The notes: generated by a model from the sequence alone, not told the origin. A DNA stretch of 64,000 nucleotides from Hyphomicrobiales bacterium (GCA_900471515.1 UCFC01000010.1:62001-126000); one strand, 5' to 3'; shown: positions 28,061 through 36,677, counted from the first letter of the stretch. Numbers and translations are program-made.

Positions 28061-28611
28061 TGCAGCTTCACTCCTCCCGCCGACGAAAACCGCAACAGGC
28101 CTCCGCCGATCCTCCGCACTCCCCCAGGTGCGGTTATCCTTACCCGGCGCCTCAAGCCCCTGGCATCTGGAGTTCATTAGGACCCCTCGCCAGAGCTTTG
28201 TCCAAAGCAAAAATTTATGCTTAGTCCATCACTTTTCTTGCGGGCTGGCAATAGCTATTCCGTACTGGGGTACATCGTTCCATTTAGAAGAACGTAATTT
28301 AAGTATCTGATTTCAGTATAAAATATCGACCAAATCGCGGTATTTTCACATATATCATCGATAAAAAACGTGATTATGTACCGGCTGTCGGCCTCGCGTC
28401 TGGAAAACGCGAAACCGTTCGCCATCGACAGCTTAAAAGCTTCATCCCATTGCCGAAAAAGACCGCCAACGGTGCAGTCGATAAATTTTCCTTACTGCCT
28501 TGCTAAGCGGAAATGGCATGGACTTCGTTGCCGAGCACGGCGCATCCTTCCTTGACGTCGCCCGGGATTCCTGGCCGGGCGCCGATCTCAGGCAGGCAAG
28601 GGAGGGCCGAA
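28061..28611. other. Divergent tctA-chr control region
   Basis: The 551-base gap has no supported gene. Its middle (about 28200-28420) is clearly AT-rich and contains the operator at 28269-28293. Small frames in it lack ribosome sites. Confidence 0.5.
28269..28293 (+). promoter_or_regulatory. Three-half-site operator in the tctA-chr intergenic region
   Basis: On the plus strand: GGTAC-N3(ATC)-GTTCC-N7-AGAAC. Spacing and the ATC spacer are identical to the sites at 29820, 19108 and 43090, with one mismatch in each of the outer half-sites. Its orientation points toward the chr genes (319 bases downstream), although tctA (209 bases in the other direction) is the more obvious catabolic target. 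Confidence 0.6.
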
Positions 28612-29205
28612 TTGGATAAGCGGGTAGACGCTCACATGAAGAGGGAGGACGCAGTTCCGTTGTCCGACCTGCTGATTTCTTTCCTCCGGCTCGGGGCGTC
28701 GTCGTTCGGCGGCGGCATGTCCGGCTGGACACATCGCGAGATCGTCGAACGGCGCGGCTGGCTCGATGACGACAATTTCCTGAAGACGCTGACGATCGCG
28801 CAGATCCTTCCGGGAGCCAATCCGGTAAACCTTGCCGTCTATATCGGCCTGAAACTGCGGGGCTGGACCGGTGCGGCGCTTGCCTTCACGGGAATGCTGA
28901 CCCCGGCCCTCACAGTGATCCTGCTGATGAGTTTTTTCTATGAAAAGATAAACGGCTATTCCGAGGCCCATACAGTGCTGCGGGGCCTTGCCTGCGTCGG
29001 CATCGCCTCCTCGCTGACCATGGGGATCAAGACCGGCCGCCGGCTGCATCGGCATGTCGTCCCTATTCTGATTGCCATCGCCGTCTTCGTCATGGTCGGT
29101 CTCCTGCGCTGGCCGCTGGTGCCGGTCGTTGCCTTCAGTATCCCGGTCAGCATCATCGCCGCCTTCTTCGTCAAGGACAAAAAGGAGGTGCAGAACCATG
29201 GATGA
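28612..29205 (+). CDS. CHR-family (chromate) transporter, N-terminal half protein
   Basis: The 197-residue membrane protein carries the CHR motifs SFLRLGASSFGGGMSGW and AQILPGANPVNLAVYIG. The start is taken as TTG 28612 because GGGAGGG lies 7 bases before it; the next ATG (28636) has none. It overlaps the second chr gene by 8 bases, forming a short-chain CHR pair that replaces the single long ChrA. Known members export chromate, but many are uncharacterised; here the context is organic acid catabolism, so the substrate is open. Confidence 0.8.
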   Translation: MDKRVDAHMKREDAVPLSDLLISFLRLGASSFGGGMSGWTHREIVERRGWLDDDNFLKTLTIAQILPGANPVNLAVYIGLKLRGWTGAALAFTGMLTPALTVILLMSFFYEKINGYSEAHTVLRGLACVGIASSLTMGIKTGRRLHRHVVPILIAIAVFVMVGLLRWPLVPVVAFSIPVSIIAAFFVKDKKEVQNHG

Positions 29206-29737
29206 CGCAAAGCTTCTCAACCTCGTCCTTCTCTGCATCCCGCTGTCGCTCGTATCGTTCGGCGGCGGGCAGTCGATCATTGCCGGCCTGCAGCACCAGA
29301 CAGTCGACGTGTTCGGCATGCTGAGCGCGCGCGCCTTCACAGACTTTTACGCCATCTCCCGCGCGGCCCCCGGCCCCGGCACGCTGATCGTCGCGCTGAT
29401 TGGCTGGCATGTTGACGGTTTGCTCGGCGCGCTTGCCGCGACACTTGCAATCTTCCTGCCGTCATCGCTGCTCGTCTGCGTCTGCGGCAGTATCTGGCAC
29501 CGTCATCGCAAATCGGCCTGGGTTATTGCCGCCGAGCGCGGCCTGGCGCCCGTCGCCGCCGGTCTGATCTTTGCCGGCGTCTACACCGTTGCGCGTTCGG
29601 CCCAGCTCAACCTGATCGAGGTGGCAACGGTCGCAGCCGCCGTCGGCCTGTTGCTTTTCACCAAGGTCGGCCCTTACCCGATCCTGGCTGCCAGCGCCGT
29701 CGGCTACTTCCTGCTGAGCCTGGGCGGCTACGCCTAA
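29198..29737 (+). CDS. CHR-family (chromate) transporter, C-terminal half protein
   Basis: The 179-residue membrane protein has the paired-domain CHR motifs LSLVSFGGGQSIIAGLQHQ and FYAISRAAPGPGTLIVALIGW. ATG 29198 follows AAGGAGG placed inside the end of the first half gene, so the two are translationally coupled and expected to work as a heterodimer. A hairpin follows at 29766. Confidence 0.82.
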   Translation: MDDAKLLNLVLLCIPLSLVSFGGGQSIIAGLQHQTVDVFGMLSARAFTDFYAISRAAPGPGTLIVALIGWHVDGLLGALAATLAIFLPSSLLVCVCGSIWHRHRKSAWVIAAERGLAPVAAGLIFAGVYTVARSAQLNLIEVATVAAAVGLLLFTKVGPYPILAASAVGYFLLSLGGYA

Positions 29738-29765
29738 GACAGGGCTTCAACACCAGGCTTTGAAA

Positions 29766-29799
29766 AATCGCCGAGCCCGGAATTGACCGGTCGGCGATT
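29766..29799 (+). terminator. Hairpin after the chr pair
   Basis: A perfect 9-bp stem AATCGCCGA/TCGGCGATT with a 16-base loop lies between the chr genes and the next operator. No T run follows on the plus strand; a T5 run exists on the minus strand. It is probably a weak or rho-assisted terminator separating the chr unit from the ligJ unit. Confidence 0.5.
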
Positions 29800-29819
29800 C
29801 GCGTTATTATCATTAAACA

Positions 29820-29844
29820 AGAACATCGTTCCATATATAGGAAC
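29820..29844 (+). promoter_or_regulatory. Three-half-site operator of the ligJ operon
   Basis: AGAAC-N3(ATC)-GTTCC-N7-GGAAC ends 20 bases before the first ATG of the unit (29865). The position so close to the start codon suggests the promoter overlaps the site or that the leader is very short. Confidence 0.72.
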
Positions 29845-29864
29845 AATCGATCCGGGAGGGTTCG

Positions 29865-30734
29865 ATGTCAGACAAATTGCTGCTGCGCACGGCACTGGGA
29901 AAACACGCTCACGTCAAGCCGCTGACGGACGGACGCGTTTCGTCCAGCCGCGTAACCTTCGCGTTCCGCGATTACGACCCCCTGCCCAAGGCCTTCCGCA
30001 CCATGGTTCGCGGCGATGAACTCGACGTCTCGGAGCTCGCCGTCGTCACACATCTTCTCGCGCATCACTATGCCAAGCCCCTGACGGGTATCGCGATCCC
30101 GCTCTGGAGCCGGCTGCCGCACGCCAATCTCGTCTGTCCGACCGGCTCGGCCATTCGCGAGCCGAAAGACCTCAACAATACCAGGGTCGGCGTGCGCGCC
30201 TATGCCCAGACGTCGGGTGTGTGGGTGCGCGGCATCATCAAGGACGACTACGGCGTCGATCTCGACAGCATTACCTGGCTGACGATGGAGGACGCCCATC
30301 TCAGCGAATATGCCGATCCCGCAAACACGGTGCGCAACGACAGGTCCATGGGGCTTCGCGAACTGATGATGGCGGGCGAGCTCTCGGCGATCATGGGCGA
30401 GCGCGTCGTCGATCCATCGGGCATCCGCACGGTCGTTCCGGAAGGCGACAGGGCGGCCGAAGCCTGGATCGAGCGGACTGGTATCGTGCCGATCAACCAC
30501 GTGCTGACCGTGCGCAACGAACTGCTCGATAGCCATTCCTGGCTCGCCGGAGAGCTGATGGAGCTGTTCGAGGAGGCGCGCCGCGTGGCGATCGAGGAAG
30601 ATGGCGCGACGCCGCCTCCGGCCTATGGCCTGGAGGAGAACCGCCGCTCGCTGCAGCTCGCCTTCGACTATTCCGCCGACCAGAAGGTCACACCGCGGCG
30701 CTACGAGGTCGACGAGCTCTTCGTCCGCATCTGA
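29865..30734 (+). CDS. 4,5-dihydroxyphthalate decarboxylase-like protein, copy 1 (short form)
   Basis: The 289-residue protein has the periplasmic-binding-like fold of the Pht5/4,5-dihydroxyphthalate decarboxylase family but no signal peptide, so it is cytoplasmic. Visible motifs are DVSELAVVTHLLAHHYAKPL (others: DVAEVSLSSYMA), IREPKDLNNTRVGVRAYAQTSGVWVRG, and the YGVD segment. It is about 40 residues shorter than the copies at 37079 and 47091 and lacks their EETFFRMLRHREF region in recognisable form. It leads the ligJ unit. Decarboxylation of a dihydroxyphthalate-like acid is the expected reaction; some relatives are annotated as ABC binding proteins. Confidence 0.72.
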   Translation: MSDKLLLRTALGKHAHVKPLTDGRVSSSRVTFAFRDYDPLPKAFRTMVRGDELDVSELAVVTHLLAHHYAKPLTGIAIPLWSRLPHANLVCPTGSAIREPKDLNNTRVGVRAYAQTSGVWVRGIIKDDYGVDLDSITWLTMEDAHLSEYADPANTVRNDRSMGLRELMMAGELSAIMGERVVDPSGIRTVVPEGDRAAEAWIERTGIVPINHVLTVRNELLDSHSWLAGELMELFEEARRVAIEEDGATPPPAYGLEENRRSLQLAFDYSADQKVTPRRYEVDELFVRI

Positions 30735-30781
30735 GCGATGCCGGACACCAGCTCTCATCGATGACGCAAGGAGGATTGCGC

Positions 30782-31822
30782 ATGATCATCGACATTCACG
30801 GACACTACACCACCGAGCCGCAGGCGCTTCACCAGTTCCGCGACAAGCAGCTTGCCGGGCTCGCCGACCCGATGCGCCGGCCGCTTACCACCGATCTCGG
30901 CATTTCGGATGATACGTTGCGCGAATCCGTGGCGCCGCAGCTGAAGCTGCAGAAGGAACGCGGCAGCGATCTGACGATCTTTTCGCCGCGTGCCGCCGGC
31001 ATGGCCCACCATGTCGGTACCGAGGCGGTGAGCCAGCAGTGGACCTCGATGTCCAATGACCTGATCCATCGCATCTGCAAGCTGCTGCCGGACAATTTTG
31101 CAGCTGTCGGCCAGCTGCCGCAACATCCCGGTGCTGCGCCGAAGAACTGCATTCCGGAACTGAGGCGTATCGTCGAAGAACTCGATTTTGTCGGCGTCAA
31201 TCTCAATCCGGATCCGTCCGGCGGCTACTGGACCGACCCGCCGCTCACGGATCGCCAGTGGTATCCGCTCTATGAGGCGCTCTGCGATCTGGACGTGCCG
31301 GCGATGATCCATGTCTCGTCGTCCTGCAATGCCTGCTTCCATCATACCGGCGCCCATTACATCAACGGCGATACGACGGCCTTCATGCAGCTTTTGCAGG
31401 GGGATCTGTTCAAGGATTTCCCGACGCTGAAATTCGTCATTCCGCACGGCGGCGGCGCGGTGCCCTTCCATTGGGGCCGCTATCGCGGCCTGGCGCAGGA
31501 GATGAAGAAGCCGCTTCTGACCGAGCACCTCTTGAACAATGTCTTTTTCGATACCTGCGTCTACCACTATCCCGGCATCGAACTGATGTCGAAGGTCATC
31601 CCCATCGACAATATCCTGTTCGCCTCGGAAATGCTCGGCGCCGTCAAAGGCATCGATCCTGAAACGGGGCATAACTACGATGACACGAAGCGCTATATCG
31701 ACAGGCTCGAAGCGCTGGACGAGACCAGCCGCTACAAGATCTTCGAGGGCAATGCGCGCCGGGTCTATCCGCGTCTCGACGCCCAGCTGACGCACCGCGG
31801 CCGTCCGGGCCGACCGCAATGA
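30782..31822 (+). CDS. ligJ: 4-oxalomesaconate hydratase (amidohydrolase family)
   Basis: The 346-residue protein matches LigJ of the protocatechuate 4,5-cleavage (and gallate) pathway along its whole length. Metal ligands are His6 and His8 (DIHGHYT), His177 (MIHVSSSCNACF), His222 (IPHGGGAVPFHWG) and Glu283 (FASEMLGAVKG). It hydrates 4-oxalomesaconate to 4-carboxy-4-hydroxy-2-oxoadipate. ATG 30782 follows GGAGG. The RraA-like gene at 33404 could supply the next aldolase step. This is the most confidently assigned catabolic step in the region. Confidence 0.93.
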   Translation: MIIDIHGHYTTEPQALHQFRDKQLAGLADPMRRPLTTDLGISDDTLRESVAPQLKLQKERGSDLTIFSPRAAGMAHHVGTEAVSQQWTSMSNDLIHRICKLLPDNFAAVGQLPQHPGAAPKNCIPELRRIVEELDFVGVNLNPDPSGGYWTDPPLTDRQWYPLYEALCDLDVPAMIHVSSSCNACFHHTGAHYINGDTTAFMQLLQGDLFKDFPTLKFVIPHGGGAVPFHWGRYRGLAQEMKKPLLTEHLLNNVFFDTCVYHYPGIELMSKVIPIDNILFASEMLGAVKGIDPETGHNYDDTKRYIDRLEALDETSRYKIFEGNARRVYPRLDAQLTHRGRPGRPQ

Positions 31823-31833
31823 GCAGCGCCGGG

Positions 31834-32130
31834 TCAGCAGCAGGAAAGATCGTCGCGGTCGGAAATGATGGCGTTCTTCATCCACGAGGGCGGCAGGTCT
31901 TCGACCGTCACCTCGATGGCAGGTTTGAACGCCTTGAAGGCGTGTCGCGCCTCCGGCGCCGTCCAGAAGGTCACGATCGTCTCGATCGGCGGGCAGCCCG
32001 GAAGGCCGCAGGCCACTTCCGCTACCATGACCGGAATGTCGTCACCGAGGCCGAAACGTGCGCGCGTCCAGTCCTTGATACGGCGGACGGCATCGATCTT
32101 TCCGGCATTGCGGCTTGCAGTCTTCAGCAT
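31834..32130 (-). CDS. Conserved small protein of unknown function, antisense within the ligJ operon
   Basis: The 98-residue frame reads RRIKDWTRARFGLGDDIPVM, VAEVACGLPGCPPIETIVTF and ends DRDDLSCC. The pattern resembles small conserved proteins (a Cys-Pro-Gly-Cys-Pro-Pro core and two terminal Cys) seen in several proteobacteria, with no function I can name. It faces against ligJ and the alcohol dehydrogenase gene, filling the 463-base gap between them. The ATG at 32130 keeps the conserved part; a longer frame reaches 32274 but its extra N-terminus looks non-coding. The Cys pattern may bind metal. Confidence 0.55.
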   Translation of the reverse strand: MLKTASRNAGKIDAVRRIKDWTRARFGLGDDIPVMVAEVACGLPGCPPIETIVTFWTAPEARHAFKAFKPAIEVTVEDLPPSWMKNAIISDRDDLSCC

Positions 32131-32285
32131 GGTTTCCGGCTGGGTTCGGCGGCGGCCGATCGGCCGCTGCTGACCGCCACCATAGGGCGCGACGGCGTCA
32201 CTTGTCAAAAACGTTTGTCGAAACAGAGGGCTCGCCGTGCGGCGCTTATGCCGCTGGCCCACAGCCCGCATCAAGGGAGTGAAGC

Positions 32286-33395
32286 ATGACAGAGAAGGTT
32301 CTCGCCGCGGTCCGCACCGGACCGAGCCAGATGGATTTTCGGGAATTTCCGATGCCCGACGTTCCGGAGGACGCCGCCCTCCTGAAGATGGAAGTTGCCG
32401 GTATCTGCGGCACCGATGTCAAGCTCTTCAAGACGCCGCCGAACAATGCGCCGACGATCATGGGCCACGAAAATATCGGCTATATCGCCAAGGCCGGCCG
32501 CGAATTCACCCGTCGCAAGGGTTTTAAGGAAGGCGACCTCGTCTTCGTCGAACATTACGTCATGTGCGGCAAGTGCCAATGGTGCCATCAGGGCCAGTAT
32601 CGCCATTGCGAAAACACCGATTGGCGCAACAACCCGGAGAGCATCCGCTACGGCTATACCTCGGCCGAGCGCGCGCCGCATCTGTGGGGCGGTTTCGCAC
32701 AATATGTCTACCTGCCGTGGAACGCCGTCGTCCATCGCGTGCCGAAGGGTGTCACGCCGGAACTTGCCGGTCTTGTCACGCCAATGGCAAACGGTGTGGA
32801 GTGGTCGCTCTTCGATGCCGGGGTCGGCTATAATTCCACCGTCCTTATCCAGGGTCCGGGCCAGCAGGGCCTGTCGCAGACCGTCATCTGCAAACAGGCG
32901 GGCGCCTCGCTGATTATCGTGACCGGCACGACCAAGGACACGGCCCGCCTCGAAGTCGCCAAACAGCTCGGCGCCGATTATGTCATCGACGTCCAGAAAG
33001 AAGACCCGCTGGCGCGTATCATGGAAATCACCGGCGGCAAGGGTGTCGATATCTCGCTCGACTGTACCGCAGGCGCCGGCACGATCCCGATCCTGCTCGG
33101 CGTCGAGGCGCTTGTGCGCAAGGCCGGCACGATCCTCGTGCAGGGCGAGATGAAGGAGTTCCCGAATTTCCCGCTCGAGAAGGTGACGACCAAGGCGATC
33201 ACCATCAAGAGCGCCCGCGGCCACAGCTACCGCGCCTGCGAGCTGGCGCTCGAACAGATCGCCTCCAACCGCTTCGCGCTTGAGAAGATCACCACGCACC
33301 GCTTCGGGCTGAAGGACGCCGCACTCGCCATCCAGTCGGTCGGCGGACAGGGCGTACCCGACGTGATCCACGCATCGCTTCTGCCCTGGGAATAG
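32286..33395 (+). CDS. Zinc-dependent alcohol dehydrogenase (MDR family)
   Basis: The 369-residue MDR enzyme has a catalytic zinc site (VAGICGTDVK, GHENIGY), a structural zinc lobe (CGKCQWCHQGQYRHC), and a Rossmann domain (VLIQGPGQQGLSQTVICKQAGA). It likely oxidises an alcohol or a dihydrodiol-like intermediate with NAD. Nine bases separate it from the RraA-like gene, so it is co-transcribed with the steps after LigJ. A phthalate dihydrodiol dehydrogenase of the usual Gfo/Idh/MocA type is absent, so it may take that role, but no motif proves it. Confidence 0.85.
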   Translation: MTEKVLAAVRTGPSQMDFREFPMPDVPEDAALLKMEVAGICGTDVKLFKTPPNNAPTIMGHENIGYIAKAGREFTRRKGFKEGDLVFVEHYVMCGKCQWCHQGQYRHCENTDWRNNPESIRYGYTSAERAPHLWGGFAQYVYLPWNAVVHRVPKGVTPELAGLVTPMANGVEWSLFDAGVGYNSTVLIQGPGQQGLSQTVICKQAGASLIIVTGTTKDTARLEVAKQLGADYVIDVQKEDPLARIMEITGGKGVDISLDCTAGAGTIPILLGVEALVRKAGTILVQGEMKEFPNFPLEKVTTKAITIKSARGHSYRACELALEQIASNRFALEKITTHRFGLKDAALAIQSVGGQGVPDVIHASLLPWE

Positions 33396-33403
33396 GAGCA
33401 ACC

Positions 33404-34081
33404 ATGAGCCTCGGTTTCAGAATCGTGCCGCGCACCCGCAAGGTGGATGCGGCCACTATCGAGAAGTTCCGCACTCTGCCCGTTGCCAATGTCAGCGATG
33501 TCATGTCGCGCATGACGGCAGGCGGGCCTGAACTTCGCCCCTTGCATGCCTCCGGCCAGATGTCGGGGGCGGCCTTTACCGTCAAGACCCGCCCCGGCGA
33601 CAATCTCATGGTCCACAAGGCACTGCTGATGGCCGAGCCCGGCGATGTCATCGTCGTCGATGCCGGCGGCGATCTCACCAATGCACTGGTCGGCGAAATG
33701 ATGCTCTCGCACGCCATGAAGATCGGCGTCACCGGCGTCGTCATCAACGGCGCGGTGCGCGATTACGGATGGATCAAGGCCGGGAATTTCCCGGTCTTTG
33801 CCGCCGGCATCACGCATCGCGGCCCGTACAAGGACGGCCCCGGCGAAATCAACGTGCCGATCGCCTTCGGCGGCATGGTCATCAATCCCGGCGACCTTGT
33901 CATCGGTGACGATGACGGCCTGCTCTGCGTGCCCTACGGCACGACGGAGGAGATCTACACGCAGGCCAAGGCCAAGAATGAGGCCGAAGCGAGAACCGTG
34001 GCCAATACGCTTGCCGGCAAGCTCGATCCCAAGCTCTGGGTCGACGAAAGCCTGCGCAAGCTCGGCTGCGAAGGGCTTTGA
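33404..34081 (+). CDS. RraA-fold protein, likely hydroxy-oxoacid aldolase (LigK/GalC-like)
   Basis: The 225-residue protein has the RraA/HMG-CHA aldolase fold: PVANVSDVMSRM, KTRPGDNLMVHKAL, GVVINGAVRDYGWI with the Arg-Asp pair used by metal-dependent 4-carboxy-4-hydroxy-2-oxoadipate aldolases, and GDLVIGDDDGLLCVP. That aldolase splits the LigJ product to pyruvate and oxaloacetate, so the context is strong. Its sequence is not close to the LigK I remember, so another substrate in the same family is possible. Confidence 0.75.
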   Translation: MSLGFRIVPRTRKVDAATIEKFRTLPVANVSDVMSRMTAGGPELRPLHASGQMSGAAFTVKTRPGDNLMVHKALLMAEPGDVIVVDAGGDLTNALVGEMMLSHAMKIGVTGVVINGAVRDYGWIKAGNFPVFAAGITHRGPYKDGPGEINVPIAFGGMVINPGDLVIGDDDGLLCVPYGTTEEIYTQAKAKNEAEARTVANTLAGKLDPKLWVDESLRKLGCEGL

Positions 34082-34096
34082 GATCAGGAGACTTGA

Positions 34097-34942
34097 ATGG
34101 CAACGGCAGTCATCGACGGTATCAAAACGCGCTATGAGGTGATCGGCAACGGTCCGCCGCTCCTGATGTTCTCGCCCGGCGGCTTCGACGCCACGATCGA
34201 GAAATGGCGCACACAGGGCATCTATGTGACGACCCGGTTTCTGGATCACCTGCCATCGCACTTTACCTGCATCCTCTTCGACCGGCGCGAAACCGGCCAG
34301 TCGGGCGGGCGGGTCGAGCGTGTGACCTGGCACGATTATGTCGCCCAGGCGATGGGCTTGCTCGATCATCTCGGTATTGAAAAAGCCCACATCATGGGCG
34401 GCTGCATGGGCTGCAGCGTGGCGATGGCTGTCGCCACGCAATTCCCCGAACGGGTCGACAAGATGGTGCTCTTCTGGCCGGTCGGCGGCGCCCGATACCG
34501 CATGACGGGCCATCAGCGCTTTGCCGAGCACCTGGCCTTCGTTCAGCAGAACGGGCTGGAAGCGGTCGTCGCGCTGGCGAAGGAAAGCAACAAGGCCTTC
34601 GGCGCCGATCCGCGCGGCGGCCCCTGGGTTTCCGTACTGCGGCATGACGAGGAGTTCGCCAAGCGTTACGTCTCGATGAATGTCGATCACTACAAGGCAA
34701 TCATCGCCGGCATGCCGCGCGGCCTCATCGACCGTGACACGTCTCCGGGCGCCGAGCCAGAGGATCTCGTCAGGCTTGACATTCCGACGTTGATCGTCCC
34801 GGGGGCCGACTTCTCGCATGCGACATCTGCCGCACGCTATCTGCAGGAATGCATCCCGGGCTCGGACTACTGGGATATTCCGGTGCCGCAGCTGACAGCT
34901 GACAATACCAACGCCCGAATCGTCGACTTCCTGAAGGCCTGA
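34097..34942 (+). CDS. Alpha/beta hydrolase with a Cys nucleophile elbow
   Basis: The 281-residue protein has the alpha/beta hydrolase strand pattern (PLLMFSPGGFDATIEKW, ILFDRRETGQSGG). The nucleophile elbow reads MGGCMGCS, so the GxSxG serine position is Cys103, as in dienelactone hydrolases. An acidic residue is near 239 in VPGADFSHA. I see no His at the usual C-terminal place (DIPVPQLTADN), which is unusual. It could hydrolyse a lactone such as 2-pyrone-4,6-dicarboxylate-like compounds, or a C-C bond. It is last of the ligJ operon and convergent with the LysR gene. Confidence 0.78.
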   Translation: MATAVIDGIKTRYEVIGNGPPLLMFSPGGFDATIEKWRTQGIYVTTRFLDHLPSHFTCILFDRRETGQSGGRVERVTWHDYVAQAMGLLDHLGIEKAHIMGGCMGCSVAMAVATQFPERVDKMVLFWPVGGARYRMTGHQRFAEHLAFVQQNGLEAVVALAKESNKAFGADPRGGPWVSVLRHDEEFAKRYVSMNVDHYKAIIAGMPRGLIDRDTSPGAEPEDLVRLDIPTLIVPGADFSHATSAARYLQECIPGSDYWDIPVPQLTADNTNARIVDFLKA

Positions 34943-34944
34943 TG

Positions 34945-35865
34945 TCAGGCCGGCAGCGCTTCCGGGAGGAACTGTCCGCTTCGGCGCGTCAGGAACTCCT
35001 GGAAGGCGGTCATGACCGGGGTCATGGCCCGGTCGGTGCGGCTGATGGCAAACCACTGGCGACGGATCGGCAGCCCGACGACATCGAGAACGGCAAGCTT
35101 GCCGTCCCGCACCTCTTCGGCGACGCTGTGGGCGGCAAGGAAAGCAAGCCCGGTATCGACCATGACGGCCCGCTTGATATCTTCAACGAGTTCCATCTCG
35201 GTGATCGGGCCGGCGGCCCGGCCGGGAATATCGGCCATAAAGCGCTCGAAGGATATGCGCGTGCTGGAACCGGTGCCGCGCACGATGAAATGCTCCTCCA
35301 CAATATCCGCCTTCGAAATGCCATGGCGGCCGACAAGCGGATGATGCGGCGGCGCGACGACGACCAGCGAATGCTCTCCGAAAATTGCCGCGCGCACGGA
35401 AATATCCCGCGGCGGCCGTCCAACCAGAGCGATATCGACCGTCCGCTTCTTAAGGCGTTCGATCGTTTCCGTCCGCCGGTCGATGACGAGATCAAGGTCG
35501 ATGTCGGGAAACTCGTTTGCGAAGGCATTCTGCATGGCGCTCGCAAAATAACGGACGGTGGATACCGCACCGACAGTAATACGGCCACGCTTGATGCCCT
35601 TGAACGCGTTGAGCTCGTCGCTCAGAAGCTGAAGACGATCCTCGATATCACGCGCAGCAGACAAGACAGCCCTGCCCGCTTCGGTCGGATACATGCCGTG
35701 CGCCATGCGATCGAAGAGCTGGACTCCGGCCTCGGCCTCCAGCTGCTTGAGCTGTAGCGTCACGGCCGGCGCACTCAGCCGCAGCACTTTCGCAGCCTCG
35801 ACGATCTTGCCATGTGACTCGATGGCAAGAAGCGACCTCAGCTGACGAAAACTTATATTTTTCAT
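34945..35865 (-). CDS. LysR-family regulator (CbbR-like)
   Basis: The 306-residue protein has an N-terminal winged helix (MKNISFRQLRSLLAIESHGKI, AAKVLRLSAPAVTLQLKQLE) and the LysR effector domain from about 90. The sequence style is that of CbbR/CysB-like members. The start at 35865 drops a non-conserved extension. Two bases separate its end from the convergent hydrolase gene. It may regulate the ligJ unit or the divergent hupE-like gene 206 bases away. Confidence 0.85.
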   Translation of the reverse strand: MKNISFRQLRSLLAIESHGKIVEAAKVLRLSAPAVTLQLKQLEAEAGVQLFDRMAHGMYPTEAGRAVLSAARDIEDRLQLLSDELNAFKGIKRGRITVGAVSTVRYFASAMQNAFANEFPDIDLDLVIDRRTETIERLKKRTVDIALVGRPPRDISVRAAIFGEHSLVVVAPPHHPLVGRHGISKADIVEEHFIVRGTGSSTRISFERFMADIPGRAAGPITEMELVEDIKRAVMVDTGLAFLAAHSVAEEVRDGKLAVLDVVGLPIRRQWFAISRTDRAMTPVMTAFQEFLTRRSGQFLPEALPA

Positions 35866-36071
35866 AGACGTCACGATAAAAAAACTTAACGGCACTGTAA
35901 AGAGATTAAAATTTACTTCGGCACCGCCAGGGCCTACCGTGGCCATGATGAAGGGTAATTGTCTCCGCTTGCGCGGGAGGCGCCTACGTCAAATGACCCC
36001 TTGCATTACCATCAGATGTTGACGACGCTGCCCCCTCATAAATTGTCGCCGACGCAGACCTCAGGAGGAAA

Positions 36072-36677
36072 ATGACAATGAGACAATCAATCAAGCGCAT
36101 GCTTCTGGCCCTTGCTGCCGTCGCGGCCCCGGCCGTTGCCTACGCTCACACCGGCGTTGGCGATACGTCGGGCTTCGTGCATGGATTCAGCCATCCGATT
36201 TCCGGGCTCGATCACATCCTCGCCATGGTCATGGTCGGCGTCTTCGCCTTCCAGCTCGGCGGCCGCGCAACCTGGCTGGTGCCGACAACCTTTGTCCTGG
36301 TTATGGCTGTTGGCGGCGGCCTCGGGATTGCCGGGATCAACGTGCCCTTCGTTGAGCTTGGCATTGCGCTTTCGGTGGTGGTCCTCGGCGCCATCGTCGC
36401 GCTGAACGTGAAGGCTCCGACCGCAGTGGCAATGGGCCTCGTCGGCCTGTTTGCGATTTTCCATGGCCACGCGCACGGAGCGGAGATGCCGGAAAATGCA
36501 GCTGGTGCGGCATATGCCGCCGGCTTCATGATTGCGACGGCCGTGCTTCACGCCGTTGGCCTCGGCCTTGGCTTCATGATCGGCCGTGCCGGCGAACGTC
36601 ACGGCACCTTCGCGGTTCGCACGGCTGGCGGCGTTGCCGCCGTTGCCGGCGTCGGCATCCTGACAGGTATGATCTAA
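36072..36677 (+). CDS. HupE/UreJ-family metal transporter
   Basis: The 201-residue membrane protein has a signal peptide (cleavage after VAYA, about residue 25), the first His-rich motif FVHGFSHPISGLDHILAMVMVG, and FAIFHGHAHGAEMP with more His in the middle. HupE/UreJ proteins are secondary importers of nickel or cobalt. AGGAGG precedes it. No hydrogenase or urease genes are near. A cobalt role would suit the EutA-like proteins, whose relatives serve a cobalamin enzyme, but no B12 riboswitch is seen in the 200 bases upstream. Confidence 0.9.
   Translation: MTMRQSIKRMLLALAAVAAPAVAYAHTGVGDTSGFVHGFSHPISGLDHILAMVMVGVFAFQLGGRATWLVPTTFVLVMAVGGGLGIAGINVPFVELGIALSVVVLGAIVALNVKAPTAVAMGLVGLFAIFHGHAHGAEMPENAAGAAYAAGFMIATAVLHAVGLGLGFMIGRAGERHGTFAVRTAGGVAAVAGVGILTGMI

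Noticed and set aside
35866..36071. Cobalamin riboswitch before the hupE-like gene
   Set aside because: No B12-box-like sequence or matching stem set could be seen in the 206 bases.
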